Source: JANQGG01 sp964642175 (GTDB taxonomy: Bacteria > Bacteroidota > Chlorobiia > Chlorobiales > Chloroherpetonaceae). Taken from it: a stretch of DNA of 64,000 nt. Location of the stretch: NCBI GenBank assembly GCA_964642175.1, contig CAZXOK010000001.1, positions 1 to 64,000 on the forward strand, in the 5' to 3' direction. Position 1 is the first letter of the stretch, and each line of letters opens with the position of its first letter. A program made the position numbers and the translations under genes. The notes beneath the pieces are model-generated. The model ran no database searches. It was given only the letters and a program-made list of their open reading frames with translations, and was not told the origin of the DNA. This document shows positions 1 to 10,272 of the stretch, one piece after another.

Positions 1-2427
<2,427 letters not shown>

Positions 2428-2555
2428 TTATCTTTTATTAATGATGAGACTGGTTTCCTTTTGGAAACCCTCTATTGGTAGGAAAGCTTATAAACTCATG
2501 ATTAGCTTATCTAAAGCAAGCTTATAAATACATATCAAAATTGTTAAAATCCTTT
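2428..2555 (+). other. 23S-5S internal spacer
   Basis: Spacer of the rRNA operon with no tRNA. It holds a small hairpin (GGTTTCC at 2452-2458 with GGAAACC at 2463-2469) and two copies of AAGCTTATAAA near 2484 and 2519. The hairpin and repeats may take part in rRNA processing, but that is inference. Confidence 0.6.
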
Positions 2556-2660
<105 letters not shown>

Positions 2661-2671
2661 TTTTATATTAT

Positions 2672-2703
2672 AAAACCCATCTTTTTGAGATGGGTTTTTT
2701 TAT
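2672..2703 (+). terminator. Intrinsic terminator of the rRNA operon
   Basis: AAAACCCATCT and AGATGGGTTTT form an 11-bp stem with a short loop, continued by a T run. It lies 11 bases after 5S rRNA. Confidence 0.9.
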
Positions 2704-2742
2704 TTATAGACCTTTTATGGTTTAAGCATATATTGCTCTGCC

Positions 2743-3723
2743 ATGGAAACACCATCCTTTTTAATTATCCGGTTAAGCGCAATCGGCGATATTATTCTTA
2801 CAACGCCATTGATCCGCCAGTTGCGAGCAGCTTACCCACACTCCAAAATTGATTTTCTCACGAAGCCGACTTTTAAACCACTTCTGGATAATTCACCCCA
2901 TCTGGATCATGTTTATTCCTTAGATCAATTCACACCAGCATCGTATAGCTATGTAATAGATCTTCAGAATAATTTTAAATCCAGAAAACTTGCCGCCGGA
3001 CTTTCAGACGAAATATACCGATACCGAAAAGAAAACTGGCGTAAATTTCTACTGGTACATTTTAAAATTGATGTATTAAAAGAATGCTTACCGGTTGCCG
3101 AACGCTATAAAAAGGAATTGAAGGACCTGAAAATAAAAGATGATGATAAGGGGTGCGAGTTGTTTTTATCGGATCAAGATCGTTGCTATGTCTCAGAAAT
3201 TTTATCAACTGAATCCAAATATTTAGCTGTTTGTTTTGGAGCCACCCATTTTACTAAGCGCTATCCCCTTGAGCGATTTATCAGTGTTCTTAAATTAATA
3301 TTAGCTGAAAATAATCTCAACCTGGTCTTGCTGGGTGGCAAAGATGAAATGGACGCTGCCAGTGAAATCATGCAAGCTTTAGATAATCCGCTGAGGGTTC
3401 TCAATTTTACCGGTAAAACAACCCTAATGCAATCAGCAGCGTTCCAGCAAGCCTGCGACTGTGTTCTGACCAACGATACGGGCTTAATGCACATGGCATC
3501 TGCATTTGAGAAAAACATTGTGGCTATTTTTGGCTCCACTGTACAAGCTTTTGGATTTGCACCCTACCGAACGCCTGCCATGATAATTGAAGTAGATGGT
3601 TTAAAGTGCAGGCCATGCTCACATATCGGCCGCTCCAAATGCCCAAAGAAACATTTTAAATGCATGTTAGATATTCAGCCCACACAAGTCTTTTTAGCGG
3701 TTAAAGAATGTCTTAAGCATTGA
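2743..3723 (+). CDS. Glycosyltransferase family 9 (heptosyltransferase-like)
   Basis: Predicted ADP-heptose (or related sugar) transferase acting at the inner membrane on lipopolysaccharide core. The N-terminal IRLSAIGDI signature of GT9 enzymes is at residues 9-17. The C-terminal nucleotide-sugar region carries NDTGLMHMASA near 244, followed by IVAIFGST. The last 40 residues have a cysteine-rich segment (Cys near 289, 292, 300 and 307) seen in many GT9 proteins of this branch. Length of 326 residues is normal. The gene starts 40 bases after the rRNA terminator and is 50 bases before the exonuclease gene. The exact acceptor cannot be told from sequence. Confidence 0.88.
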   Translation: METPSFLIIRLSAIGDIILTTPLIRQLRAAYPHSKIDFLTKPTFKPLLDNSPHLDHVYSLDQFTPASYSYVIDLQNNFKSRKLAAGLSDEIYRYRKENWRKFLLVHFKIDVLKECLPVAERYKKELKDLKIKDDDKGCELFLSDQDRCYVSEILSTESKYLAVCFGATHFTKRYPLERFISVLKLILAENNLNLVLLGGKDEMDAASEIMQALDNPLRVLNFTGKTTLMQSAAFQQACDCVLTNDTGLMHMASAFEKNIVAIFGSTVQAFGFAPYRTPAMIIEVDGLKCRPCSHIGRSKCPKKHFKCMLDIQPTQVFLAVKECLKH

Positions 3724-3773
3724 TTAACTTTACACACGATAAAAACCAATCAAATCAAAATTAATCAACAACA

Positions 3774-4559
3774 TTGGAACAGTCTTATAAAATTGTAACC
3801 TGGAACATTAATGGTATCCGGGCCAGAAAAGAAGCTCTATTGAAATGGATAGAAAAAAATCAACCCGATCTGTTATTTTTGCAAGAGATCAAGGCCGATA
3901 AATCCAAAATCCCTGAAGAGTTTTTTAATTTGACTAACCACGATGCCGTATGGAATGAGTCCTTATTTAAAGGGGGATATAGCGGAACAGCCTTGTTGAT
4001 TAAAAAAAGCCTGAAAGACGCTAATGGTGAGTATAAGTGGTTCATTCCGGATTTTGATCAGGAAAACCGCCTGTTATGTTTAACACAGGCTAAAACCATC
4101 TACATTGGCATTTATACACCACGTGGTGATAAAGATGATCACCTTGGTTTAAAAATATCTATGTTAAAACAGTTAAAAGATTTTGTGGCCGGATATATGA
4201 AAAACGGCTATAGCATTGTTCTCTGTGGTGATTTTAATGTGGCGCATAAAGATATGGATGTGCATGAATCGCAAAACAAGCCAAATGCAACCGGTCTAAG
4301 GCCGGCGGAGCGTGAATTGATAGATGGATTTATAAATGAAGGATTGCACGATATTATGCGTGAGCGCTCACCGGATGATGATCGTTTGTTTACCTGGTGG
4401 CCATATTGGCGAGGTGCCAGGGAGAGAAATTTAGGTTGGCGTATTGATGCTTTTTTTATAAGTTCGAATCTTGTTGAACTGACAAGAGATGTCAGGGTGG
4501 ACACCGATGAAAAAAGTTCTGACCATGCTCCGGTGGTTCTAACGCTTAATAATGGATAA
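3774..4559 (+). CDS. xth: Exodeoxyribonuclease III (AP endonuclease family 1)
   Basis: Mg-dependent 3'-5' exonuclease and AP endonuclease of base-excision repair. Family motifs are present in order: TWNINGIRAR at 9-18 with Asn11 in the usual NxNG position, LQEIKAD with Glu38, CGDFNVAH near 150, the WR.DAFF segment, and SSDHAPVV with the catalytic Asp-His pair near 250. Length of 261 residues is typical. The start is TTG at 3774. No ATG gives an intact first strand, because the beta strand KIVTWNING begins six codons after the TTG. The ribosome-binding site is weak, as is common in this group. Confidence 0.93.
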   Translation: MEQSYKIVTWNINGIRARKEALLKWIEKNQPDLLFLQEIKADKSKIPEEFFNLTNHDAVWNESLFKGGYSGTALLIKKSLKDANGEYKWFIPDFDQENRLLCLTQAKTIYIGIYTPRGDKDDHLGLKISMLKQLKDFVAGYMKNGYSIVLCGDFNVAHKDMDVHESQNKPNATGLRPAERELIDGFINEGLHDIMRERSPDDDRLFTWWPYWRGARERNLGWRIDAFFISSNLVELTRDVRVDTDEKSSDHAPVVLTLNNG

Positions 4560-4651
4560 AAACAAGAAATAAAGTTTGTAAACTTATTGCGAGTCATTAA
4601 ATTTTTTAGTGGTAATTATTGCTAATAACTAATCGTTGAAAGTAGGTTGAT

Positions 4652-6220
4652 ATGGAGGATACTCAAGCCGGTATATCAAATGGTAAGTCATCTGAAAAAA
4701 CCAGCTTTGATGGCTACGATATTCAATTAGGGACAGTTTGGAACAAAGATCCGAAAGCTTATGAACATGTTTATGATACACTTCGTGATCCTGAATCAAT
4801 CAAACCTTTACGAATTTTATTAGTAGTACCTAAGGGTAAAAAGGAGGACGATACAAGCCAGCGCGCTCTGTTTTCAATGGCAACCGGCGTTTTAGTGAGT
4901 GTTACACCAAAGCAGCATACGATAGAGATTGTTGATGAGTTATTTGATGATCCTATTGATTATAAAGGCGACTATGACATGGTAGGTATCACAACCCGTA
5001 CCATGAATGCTTTTAGGGCTTATGAAATAGCAGATGAGTTTAGAAAACACGGTAAAACCGTAGTACTAGGCGGCGTACATGTATCGTTTAATGTTCCTGA
5101 AGCAAAAGAACATGCGGATTGTGTCGTAATAGGCGAAGCAGAAAATCTATGGACAACTCTGCTTCAGGATTTAGCAGATGGTCAGTTAAAACCGGTGTAT
5201 AACTCCCGTCTTTATCCACCGGTAACAGATGTGCCGGCACTGGATTATAAACGGATTTTTAATGCCAGCAGAAGAGATAAAGTTGATTCAAGAAAGTCTA
5301 TCCCGATATATTTAACCAGGGGATGCCCTCATTCGTGCAGTTTCTGTGTAACACCTAATTTTATCGGTCGTCTTTACAGAATGCAAAGTAAAGAGACAAT
5401 CAAGCATCAGATTGAAGCTGCTAAAGAAGCATTCTTTAAAGGTAAGGATACAGATCGGCCATGGTTTATGCTCACAGATGAAAACCTTGGTGTGAATAAA
5501 AAGAAATTATGGGAAATACTTGAAGCCGTTAAAGAGTGTAACATCAAGTTCAGCACGTTTATCAGTATTCATTTTCTCGAGGATCCAAAAACAGTAAAAC
5601 TACTTGTTGACGCCGGATGTGCTATGGCTTTGGTTGGATTTGAGACCGTAAACCAGGAGCGACTGGCTGAATACAATAAAAAGGCTGATGTGGAGAAATA
5701 TGCAGAAACGATAAAACAATGCCGCGAAGCCGGGCTTTGTGTGCAAGGTAATTTCCTAGTAAATCCTGAGCTTGACACATATGAAGATATGGATATAACC
5801 GAGGACTTTATTAAGGATAATCACATTGTTATGCCAATTTACTCCTTAATCACGCCATATCCGGGTACCGAACTCTATAAAGAGTACATGGAAAAGGATC
5901 TTATTGAAGACTACGATTGGGATAAGTACAACGCTAATAATTTGGTAGTCAAGTGTAATAAAGATCCAATGGATTACCAGATAAAATTCACTGAGCATTA
6001 TCTGGCGTTTTATTCCTGGCCAACCATCATTAAGCGAGTTATCAATAACCCAAATAAATTAATAAACACTGTAACAAGTGTATTGTTCAGGTTAAATCTT
6101 AAAGAGCAACTCAAGAAAATGAAGTCGGGTAAATTGACACCAGGAAAGGGTAAAATTGAAAGACCTTTTGAGGAGAGTAGTAGTCATAAAAGTAACAAGA
6201 AGGACCAGGTGGCAGCTTAA
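4652..6220 (+). CDS. B12-binding-domain radical SAM protein (candidate pigment-side-chain methyltransferase)
   Basis: Class B-like radical SAM enzyme of 522 residues. A cobalamin-binding Rossmann domain spans about 50-195 (ILLVVP strand, then VVLGGVHVSF and VVIGEAE). The radical SAM barrel follows with Cys225, Cys229 and Cys232 in a RGCPHSCSFC motif that binds the 4Fe-4S cluster. GFETVNQERL and TPYPGTELYKEY are standard barrel elements. The C-terminal 90 residues are helical and basic. In green sulfur bacteria several such enzymes work on tetrapyrroles: BchE closes ring E, and BchQ and BchR methylate C-8 and C-12 of bacteriochlorophyll c. The N-terminus here does not look like BchE. Assignment to BchQ/BchR is a guess from organism type. 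Other substrates, such as hopanoids, remain possible. Confidence 0.75.
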   Translation: MEDTQAGISNGKSSEKTSFDGYDIQLGTVWNKDPKAYEHVYDTLRDPESIKPLRILLVVPKGKKEDDTSQRALFSMATGVLVSVTPKQHTIEIVDELFDDPIDYKGDYDMVGITTRTMNAFRAYEIADEFRKHGKTVVLGGVHVSFNVPEAKEHADCVVIGEAENLWTTLLQDLADGQLKPVYNSRLYPPVTDVPALDYKRIFNASRRDKVDSRKSIPIYLTRGCPHSCSFCVTPNFIGRLYRMQSKETIKHQIEAAKEAFFKGKDTDRPWFMLTDENLGVNKKKLWEILEAVKECNIKFSTFISIHFLEDPKTVKLLVDAGCAMALVGFETVNQERLAEYNKKADVEKYAETIKQCREAGLCVQGNFLVNPELDTYEDMDITEDFIKDNHIVMPIYSLITPYPGTELYKEYMEKDLIEDYDWDKYNANNLVVKCNKDPMDYQIKFTEHYLAFYSWPTIIKRVINNPNKLINTVTSVLFRLNLKEQLKKMKSGKLTPGKGKIERPFEESSSHKSNKKDQVAA

Positions 6221-6254
6221 ATTTTCAGTATATGTGACCTATTCAAATCGGGTC

Positions 6255-6290
6255 GAATAAAAAAGCGCATACGATATGCGCTTTTTTTTT
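6255..6290. terminator. Bidirectional intrinsic terminator
   Basis: AAAAGCGCATA at 6261-6271 pairs perfectly with TATGCGCTTTT at 6275-6285, with loop CGA. T runs flank both sides, so it serves the radical SAM gene on the plus strand and tRNA-Asn on the minus strand. The tRNA CCA end begins directly at its edge. Confidence 0.92.
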
Positions 6291-6364
6291 GGCTCCGCGA
6301 GTAGGACTCGAACCTACAACCCTGCGGTTAACAGCCGCATGCTCTACCATTGAGCTATCGCGGA
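6290..6364 (-). tRNA. tRNA-Asn (anticodon GTT)
   Basis: Complete cloverleaf on the minus strand. The acceptor stem is TCCGCGA with TCGCGGA, the D arm has GCTC/GAGC, the anticodon stem is TGCGG/CCGCA around the loop CTGTTAA (anticodon GTT), and the T arm is GTAGG-TTCGAGT-CCTAC. The discriminator is G. The CCA tail is encoded (6290-6292) and abuts the terminator. Confidence 0.97.
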
Positions 6365-6697
6365 ATAGTAGTCAATTAAAGAGCTCCAAATTTAATGTTT
6401 GGTTCATAAATATTCAAATATTTTTTGAGATTTCTTATTAAAAATCTACTTAAGATACACTGATTTACCGGAGCTATATATATTTAAACCTTGAGATGGA
6501 TAATTTTAAGATTAATTTGGATAATTATAAATAGTCTTGTAATTTTGCCCTCTCTAATATTTGTATGGTTATTGGGTGATTGTGTGTTGAACGAACTATC
6601 CTAGGTTTTATCCCTACAAGGTTAAGAAAGATATTCACTAACAATCTACAGAGTTAAACTAAATATTTAATCAGATTAGATATTATCTAAAGCGTAA
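6365..6697. other. AT-rich intergenic region between tRNA-Asn and rpsF
   Basis: A 333-base stretch without a gene. It must hold the divergent promoters of tRNA-Asn (listed separately) and of the rpsF operon. I could not place the rpsF promoter with confidence, and I found no convincing S6:S18-binding leader hairpin. Confidence 0.5.
6389..6417 (-). promoter_or_regulatory. Candidate sigma-70 promoter of tRNA-Asn
   Basis: On the minus strand TTGAAT (6412-6417) and TAAATT (6389-6394) are separated by 17 bases. A transcript from here would start about 18 bases before the tRNA 5' end. Sequence match only. Confidence 0.45.
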
Positions 6698-7099
6698 ATG
6701 AGAAAGTTATACGAAACAACAGTTGTGATAAATGGGAGTTTAGAAGAATCTCTCATTGAGGAGACACTAGAAAAAATCAAAACCACAATAAGTTCATTGG
6801 ATTGTGAATTGAAGTCGGTTATGGACCAGGGGCGTAAGCAACTGGCTTACCCAATCAATGATATCACAACGGGTTATTATGTTCATATTGAATTTATGTC
6901 TGAAGGTGAGGCCATAAAAGAAATTGAGCGTCAGTACAGGTTAAATGAGAATATTATCCGTTATTTGACGGTAATTCTTGATAAACGCCTGCTCGAAATG
7001 AGAGAAAGAGTACTAAAGTACGGGGCACCATCTTCGACAACTGAAGATAATGAAGAAACTACCTCTGAAGAAAAAGTTAAAGAAGGTTCAGCAAACTAA
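6698..7099 (+). CDS. rpsF: 30S ribosomal protein S6
   Basis: Small-subunit protein that binds 16S rRNA together with S18. The sequence opens with KLYETTVVING and has the GRKQLAYPI and GYYVHIEF segments of the S6 fold, then RYLTVILDKRLLEMRERVLKYG. The last 25 residues form an acidic tail, as in many bacterial S6 proteins. The overall pattern, especially LEMR.RV.KYG, resembles Chlorobium S6. It is the first gene of an rpsF-ssb-rpsR-rplI group, 86 bases before ssb. Confidence 0.95.
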   Translation: MRKLYETTVVINGSLEESLIEETLEKIKTTISSLDCELKSVMDQGRKQLAYPINDITTGYYVHIEFMSEGEAIKEIERQYRLNENIIRYLTVILDKRLLEMRERVLKYGAPSSTTEDNEETTSEEKVKEGSAN

Positions 7100-7185
7100 C
7101 GAAGCGATTGACAGTAAAAAACCAATATTGAATTATATCTGATACTTTTAGATAAAACGAATTTTAATTAAATGGAGGATGGGAT

Positions 7186-7671
7186 ATGGCTGATTTAAAA
7201 ATGCCGGAGATTAACAGTGTGGTGATAGCAGGTAATTTGACTAAAGATCCTATTTTTCGTCAAACAACTACAGGAACACCAGTCGTTAATTTTTCTATCG
7301 CATGTAATCGGCGTTTTAGAGATAGTGGAAATCAGTGGCAGGAAGATGTCTGTTATGTTGGCGTTGTTGCCTGGAATAAATTGGCTGAAAGTTGTCGGGA
7401 CAATCTTCACAAAAGCAGTGCGGTTTTGGTTGATGGAGAATTGCAAAGCAGAACCTGGAAATCTCAGGATGGTTCAACTCGTACAGTAGTTGAAATAAAA
7501 GCAAGAAGAATTCAGTTTTTGAACAAGCGCAAACGCGATTCAGAAGAATTCAGTGTGGTTGAAGATTACTCAGAAGAAGGCCATGTCAGTTCAGACGATA
7601 TTTATGAGTATAAATATCTGTCGAATGAAAACAGCAATGGGCATAACGGGGAGTCGGGCAACGACCAGTAA
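7186..7671 (+). CDS. ssb: Single-stranded DNA-binding protein
   Basis: Single-strand DNA-binding protein of replication, recombination and repair. The OB fold occupies residues 5-110 (NSVVIAGNLTKDP, FSIACNRRF, DVCYVGVVAWNKLAE, LVDGELQSRTWKSQDG, VEIKARRIQFL). The remaining 50 residues are a flexible acidic, Asn/Gly-rich tail. The tail ends in SGNDQ and lacks the DDDIPF-type tip that usually recruits partner proteins. A clear Shine-Dalgarno GGAGG (7174-7178) fixes the ATG. The insertion of ssb between rpsF and rpsR is the common bacterial order. Confidence 0.95.
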   Translation: MADLKMPEINSVVIAGNLTKDPIFRQTTTGTPVVNFSIACNRRFRDSGNQWQEDVCYVGVVAWNKLAESCRDNLHKSSAVLVDGELQSRTWKSQDGSTRTVVEIKARRIQFLNKRKRDSEEFSVVEDYSEEGHVSSDDIYEYKYLSNENSNGHNGESGNDQ

Positions 7672-7691
7672 AAAGAGTTTTAATTGATATT

Positions 7692-7732
7692 AATAAAGCG
7701 GGATGATAGGTTATCTTCCCGCTTTATTGTTT
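7692..7732 (+). promoter_or_regulatory. Hairpin between ssb and rpsR: terminator or attenuator
   Basis: AATAAAGCGGGA at 7692-7703 pairs perfectly with TCCCGCTTTATT at 7717-7728. The loop can extend the stem through GATA/TATC. TTGTTTGTTTG follows, so it resembles an intrinsic terminator placed inside the operon, 20 bases after the ssb stop. It would reduce or regulate rpsR-rplI expression relative to rpsF-ssb. It also shows that the apparent upstream ATG at 7703 is not the rpsR start. Confidence 0.75.
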
Positions 7733-7756
7733 GTTTGTAGAAAAAAAAGAAATAAA

Positions 7757-8017
7757 ATGGCGAATATATCTAGAAACACGAAGCGTCCAAATCAACGATT
7801 TGCACAAATGGCGCAAAAGAAACCGGTCAAGAACCAGGTTGTATTTTTTGATTATCGTGATGAACGTAAACTGAAACGCTTTATTAATGAGCAAGGCAAG
7901 ATTATTCCTCGCCGTATTACCGGGCTTTCAGCTAAAGAACAGCGTTTGCTGACTAAATCAATAAAATGGGCACGCCACCTGGCAATTATCCCATTTGTTT
8001 CAGATGAAGTGAGATAA
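7757..8017 (+). CDS. rpsR: 30S ribosomal protein S18
   Basis: Small-subunit protein that pairs with S6 on the 30S platform. An 86-residue frame from the ATG at 7757 begins MANISRNTKRP. The conserved core is VVFFDYRDERKLKRFINEQGKIIPRRITGL, written here in parts: FFDYRD, LKRFIN and GKIIPRRITG, then KSIKWARHLAIIPF. An in-frame ATG 54 bases upstream lies within the preceding hairpin and would add a hydrophobic, lysine-rich stretch unlike any S18, so it was rejected. Confidence 0.94.
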   Translation: MANISRNTKRPNQRFAQMAQKKPVKNQVVFFDYRDERKLKRFINEQGKIIPRRITGLSAKEQRLLTKSIKWARHLAIIPFVSDEVR

Positions 8018-8042
8018 ATTTAACATCTAAGAGGATTGTAAA

Positions 8043-8498
8043 GTGAAAATTATTTTACGTAAAGAAATGGATAACCTTGGCGAGCAAGGTGAAGTTGTAA
8101 CTGTAAAAGACGGTTATGCACGTAATTATCTTATTCCAAAAGGTTATGCAACTCGTGCTACAGAAGGTGCAATAAAAGCAATTGAAAACGAGAAAAAGCA
8201 ACGCGCTTTTAAGATTGAAAAAGAGCGTAAAGCAGCCCGCGAACTGGCCGATAGTATTGAACGCATTACGTTATCTATTCCAACAAAAGCCGGAGAATCA
8301 GGGAAATTGTTTGGTACGGTTACTTCTCAAATGATCTCAGATGCCTTAAAAGCTAAGGGTATTGAGGTTGAAAAGAAAAACATCAATATCGAAGACAGTA
8401 TTAAGATGCTTGGCAATTATGAGATTTCCGCTAAGCTGTATTCAGATGTAATGGCAACAGTTAAAATTGAAGTTGTGGCAGAAGCAGAAGCGTCTTAA
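8043..8498 (+). CDS. rplI: 50S ribosomal protein L9
   Basis: Large-subunit protein that binds 23S rRNA near the L1 stalk. The N-terminal signature MKIILRKEMDNLGEQGEVV is followed by VKDGYARNYLIPKGYA, the long central helix rich in Lys and Glu (about 45-75), and the C-terminal domain with GKLFGTVTSQMI. Length of 151 residues is normal. The start codon is GTG at 8043, preceded by GAGG about 8 bases upstream. It lies 25 bases after rpsR and ends at a strong terminator. Confidence 0.95.
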   Translation: MKIILRKEMDNLGEQGEVVTVKDGYARNYLIPKGYATRATEGAIKAIENEKKQRAFKIEKERKAARELADSIERITLSIPTKAGESGKLFGTVTSQMISDALKAKGIEVEKKNINIEDSIKMLGNYEISAKLYSDVMATVKIEVVAEAEAS

Positions 8499-8518
8499 TT
8501 TCTTTAGAATATAACTCG

Positions 8519-8554
8519 AAAAAAAAAAGCTGGTTGAAACCAGCTTTTTTTTTT
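8519..8554. terminator. Bidirectional terminator between rplI and pheS
   Basis: GCTGGTT (8529-8535) pairs with AACCAGC (8538-8544), flanked by a long A run and a long T run. It ends both the plus-strand ribosomal operon and the minus-strand thrS-pheS operon. The pheS stop overlaps its edge. Confidence 0.93.
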
Positions 8555-9575
8555 AAACAAATTGCTCCAGCATCCGGATATCATTTTCGTAAAACAGCCG
8601 GATATCATTAACCTTATAGCGCAATAAAGCAGTCCGCTCAATTCCCATCCCAAAAGCAAATCCTGAGTATTCTTCTGGATCAATTCCGCAATTTTTCAAA
8701 ACATTTGGATGGACCATTCCACAGCCTAAAATTTCCAGCCAACCGGTATGCTTGCAGACACGACATCCTTTACCACCACAAAGGTAACAGGTGATATCGA
8801 CTTCGGCAGAGGGTTCAGTGAATGGAAAGAAGCTTGGTCTGAATTGTAATTTTACCGAGGATCCAAACATCTGCTTGGAAAATGAATAAATAGTAGCTTT
8901 CAGGTCAGAAAACGACACCCCATTATCGATATAAAGTCCTTCAAGCTGGTGAAAAACGCAATAGCTTCTGGCACTTATAGCCTCGTTGCGAAATACTTTC
9001 CCGGGGCATATAACACGAATAGGCGGTTTTTGATCGAGCATCACCCTTATTTGTACGGGTGAGGTATGTGTTCTTAAAACCACATCTTCATCCTGCCCGC
9101 TTTTAGAGATGAAAAAGGTGTCTTGCATATCCCTGGCCGGATGATCGGGTGGGAAATTTAGCATGGTAAAATTGTAGTCATCTCTTTCAATTTCAGGGCC
9201 TTCTGCTTGCGTAAAACCCATTGCAAAAAAGATCTCTTTCATTTCTGAAAGGATCTTTTGTACAGGATGTTCAGCTCCAAGATAAGTCTGACGACCCGGC
9301 AGAGTTAAATCGTTATCATATTGCGATTGATAACTTTGTTTCTCAAATAACTCGGCTTGTTCGGCGTATTTGGATTCAGCAAGCTTTTTAAGCTCATTAA
9401 GCTTTTTGCCAGCTAATGGTTTTTCGTCCTTTGGAAGTGATTTCATTTCATCAAATAACCCGGCAATCAAGCCTTTGCGGACCAGGTATTTGAGTTTGAA
9501 TGCCTCAAGTTGATCTTTTGTTGAAATCTCAGTAGTTGAAATCTCTGTAAAAAGCTTTGAGATAGTTTCTTGCAT
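8553..9575 (-). CDS. pheS: Phenylalanyl-tRNA synthetase alpha subunit
   Basis: Catalytic subunit that charges tRNA-Phe with phenylalanine, class II aminoacyl-tRNA synthetase. The N-terminal 85 residues form the coiled-coil tRNA-binding arm. The class II core begins at about 100, with GPEIERDDYNF, HPARDMQDTFF, LRTHTSPVQIR (motif 2 region), FRPSFFPFTEPS and GFAFGMGIERTALLRY (motif 3). Length of 340 residues is standard. It is the last gene of the minus-strand thrS-infC-rpmI-rplT-pheS group. pheT does not follow, because the terminator does, so the beta subunit must be encoded elsewhere. Confidence 0.96.
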   Translation of the reverse strand: MQETISKLFTEISTTEISTKDQLEAFKLKYLVRKGLIAGLFDEMKSLPKDEKPLAGKKLNELKKLAESKYAEQAELFEKQSYQSQYDNDLTLPGRQTYLGAEHPVQKILSEMKEIFFAMGFTQAEGPEIERDDYNFTMLNFPPDHPARDMQDTFFISKSGQDEDVVLRTHTSPVQIRVMLDQKPPIRVICPGKVFRNEAISARSYCVFHQLEGLYIDNGVSFSDLKATIYSFSKQMFGSSVKLQFRPSFFPFTEPSAEVDITCYLCGGKGCRVCKHTGWLEILGCGMVHPNVLKNCGIDPEEYSGFAFGMGIERTALLRYKVNDIRLFYENDIRMLEQFV

Positions 9576-9662
9576 GTGATGCTTTCAGGGTAACTGATTA
9601 TATGAATTGCATATGAGATATGCTATAAAAGCCGAGGAAAAATATTCAAAAGCAACCCTATT

Positions 9663-10010
9663 TTAATTAAGGGCTGCTTTTACCACTTCTGAAAATGCAT
9701 TTGGATCGCTTACAGCAATCTCGGCCAATGCTTTTCTGTTTATCTTGATATCTTTCTTGTTTATAGCAGCCATCAATTGTGAATAGGTGGTGCCATTTAA
9801 ACGTGCAGCTGCATTAATGCGCATGATCCATAATGAGCGGAACGTGCGTTTTTTTACACGACGATCACGATAAGCATATTGTCCGGCTTTATCTACAGTA
9901 TGTTTAACAACTGTTAATACGTTATTGCGTGATCCCCAGTAACCTTTTGCTTTTTTAAGTATTCTTTTTCTCCGTGCACGTGAGGCTACGGCATTATTTG
10001 ATCTAGGCAT
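9663..10010 (-). CDS. rplT: 50S ribosomal protein L20
   Basis: Early-assembly protein of the large subunit. The sequence has MPRSNNAVASRARRKRILKKAKGYWG, seen as MPRSNN, RRKRILK and AKGYWGSR, then the YAYRDRRVKKR and LWIMRINAAARLNG segments typical of L20. Length is 115 residues. It lies 28 bases after rpmI and 87 bases before pheS on the minus strand. Confidence 0.96.
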   Translation of the reverse strand: MPRSNNAVASRARRKRILKKAKGYWGSRNNVLTVVKHTVDKAGQYAYRDRRVKKRTFRSLWIMRINAAARLNGTTYSQLMAAINKKDIKINRKALAEIAVSDPNAFSEVVKAALN

Positions 10011-10038
10011 AGTGACTAAACATTAGTGGTTAATAATA

Positions 10039-10233
10039 TTAAGCAAGAATCATGCGTTTTACATGTTTCTCCTGAGTAGAGTCAACAAGGGTTGACTGAT
10101 GCAAGCGTCTTTTCCGTTTTCTTGTTTTCTTTTCAAGAATATGTGAACCGTTCATTCTTTCGCGTTTTACTTTACCGGAAGCAGTTGTTTTGAAACGCTT
10201 ACATGCTCCCCTATGTGATTTCATTTTAGGCAT
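10039..10233 (-). CDS. rpmI: 50S ribosomal protein L35
   Basis: Small basic large-subunit protein of 64 residues. MPKMKSHRGACKRFKTTASGK matches the L35 start (MPKMKSHR, KRFK.T.SGK). The HILEKKTRKRKRRL segment matches the middle and VKRMIL the end. It sits between infC and rplT, the near-universal order. Confidence 0.96.
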   Translation of the reverse strand: MPKMKSHRGACKRFKTTASGKVKRERMNGSHILEKKTRKRKRRLHQSTLVDSTQEKHVKRMILA

Positions 10234-10272
10234 AAACTCTAAAGGTTTAATTGAATAAAATTCTGATTATCT

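Noticed and set aside
7703..7756. N-terminal extension of rpsR from the ATG at 7703
   Set aside because: It falls in a perfect hairpin and adds residues not seen in S18.
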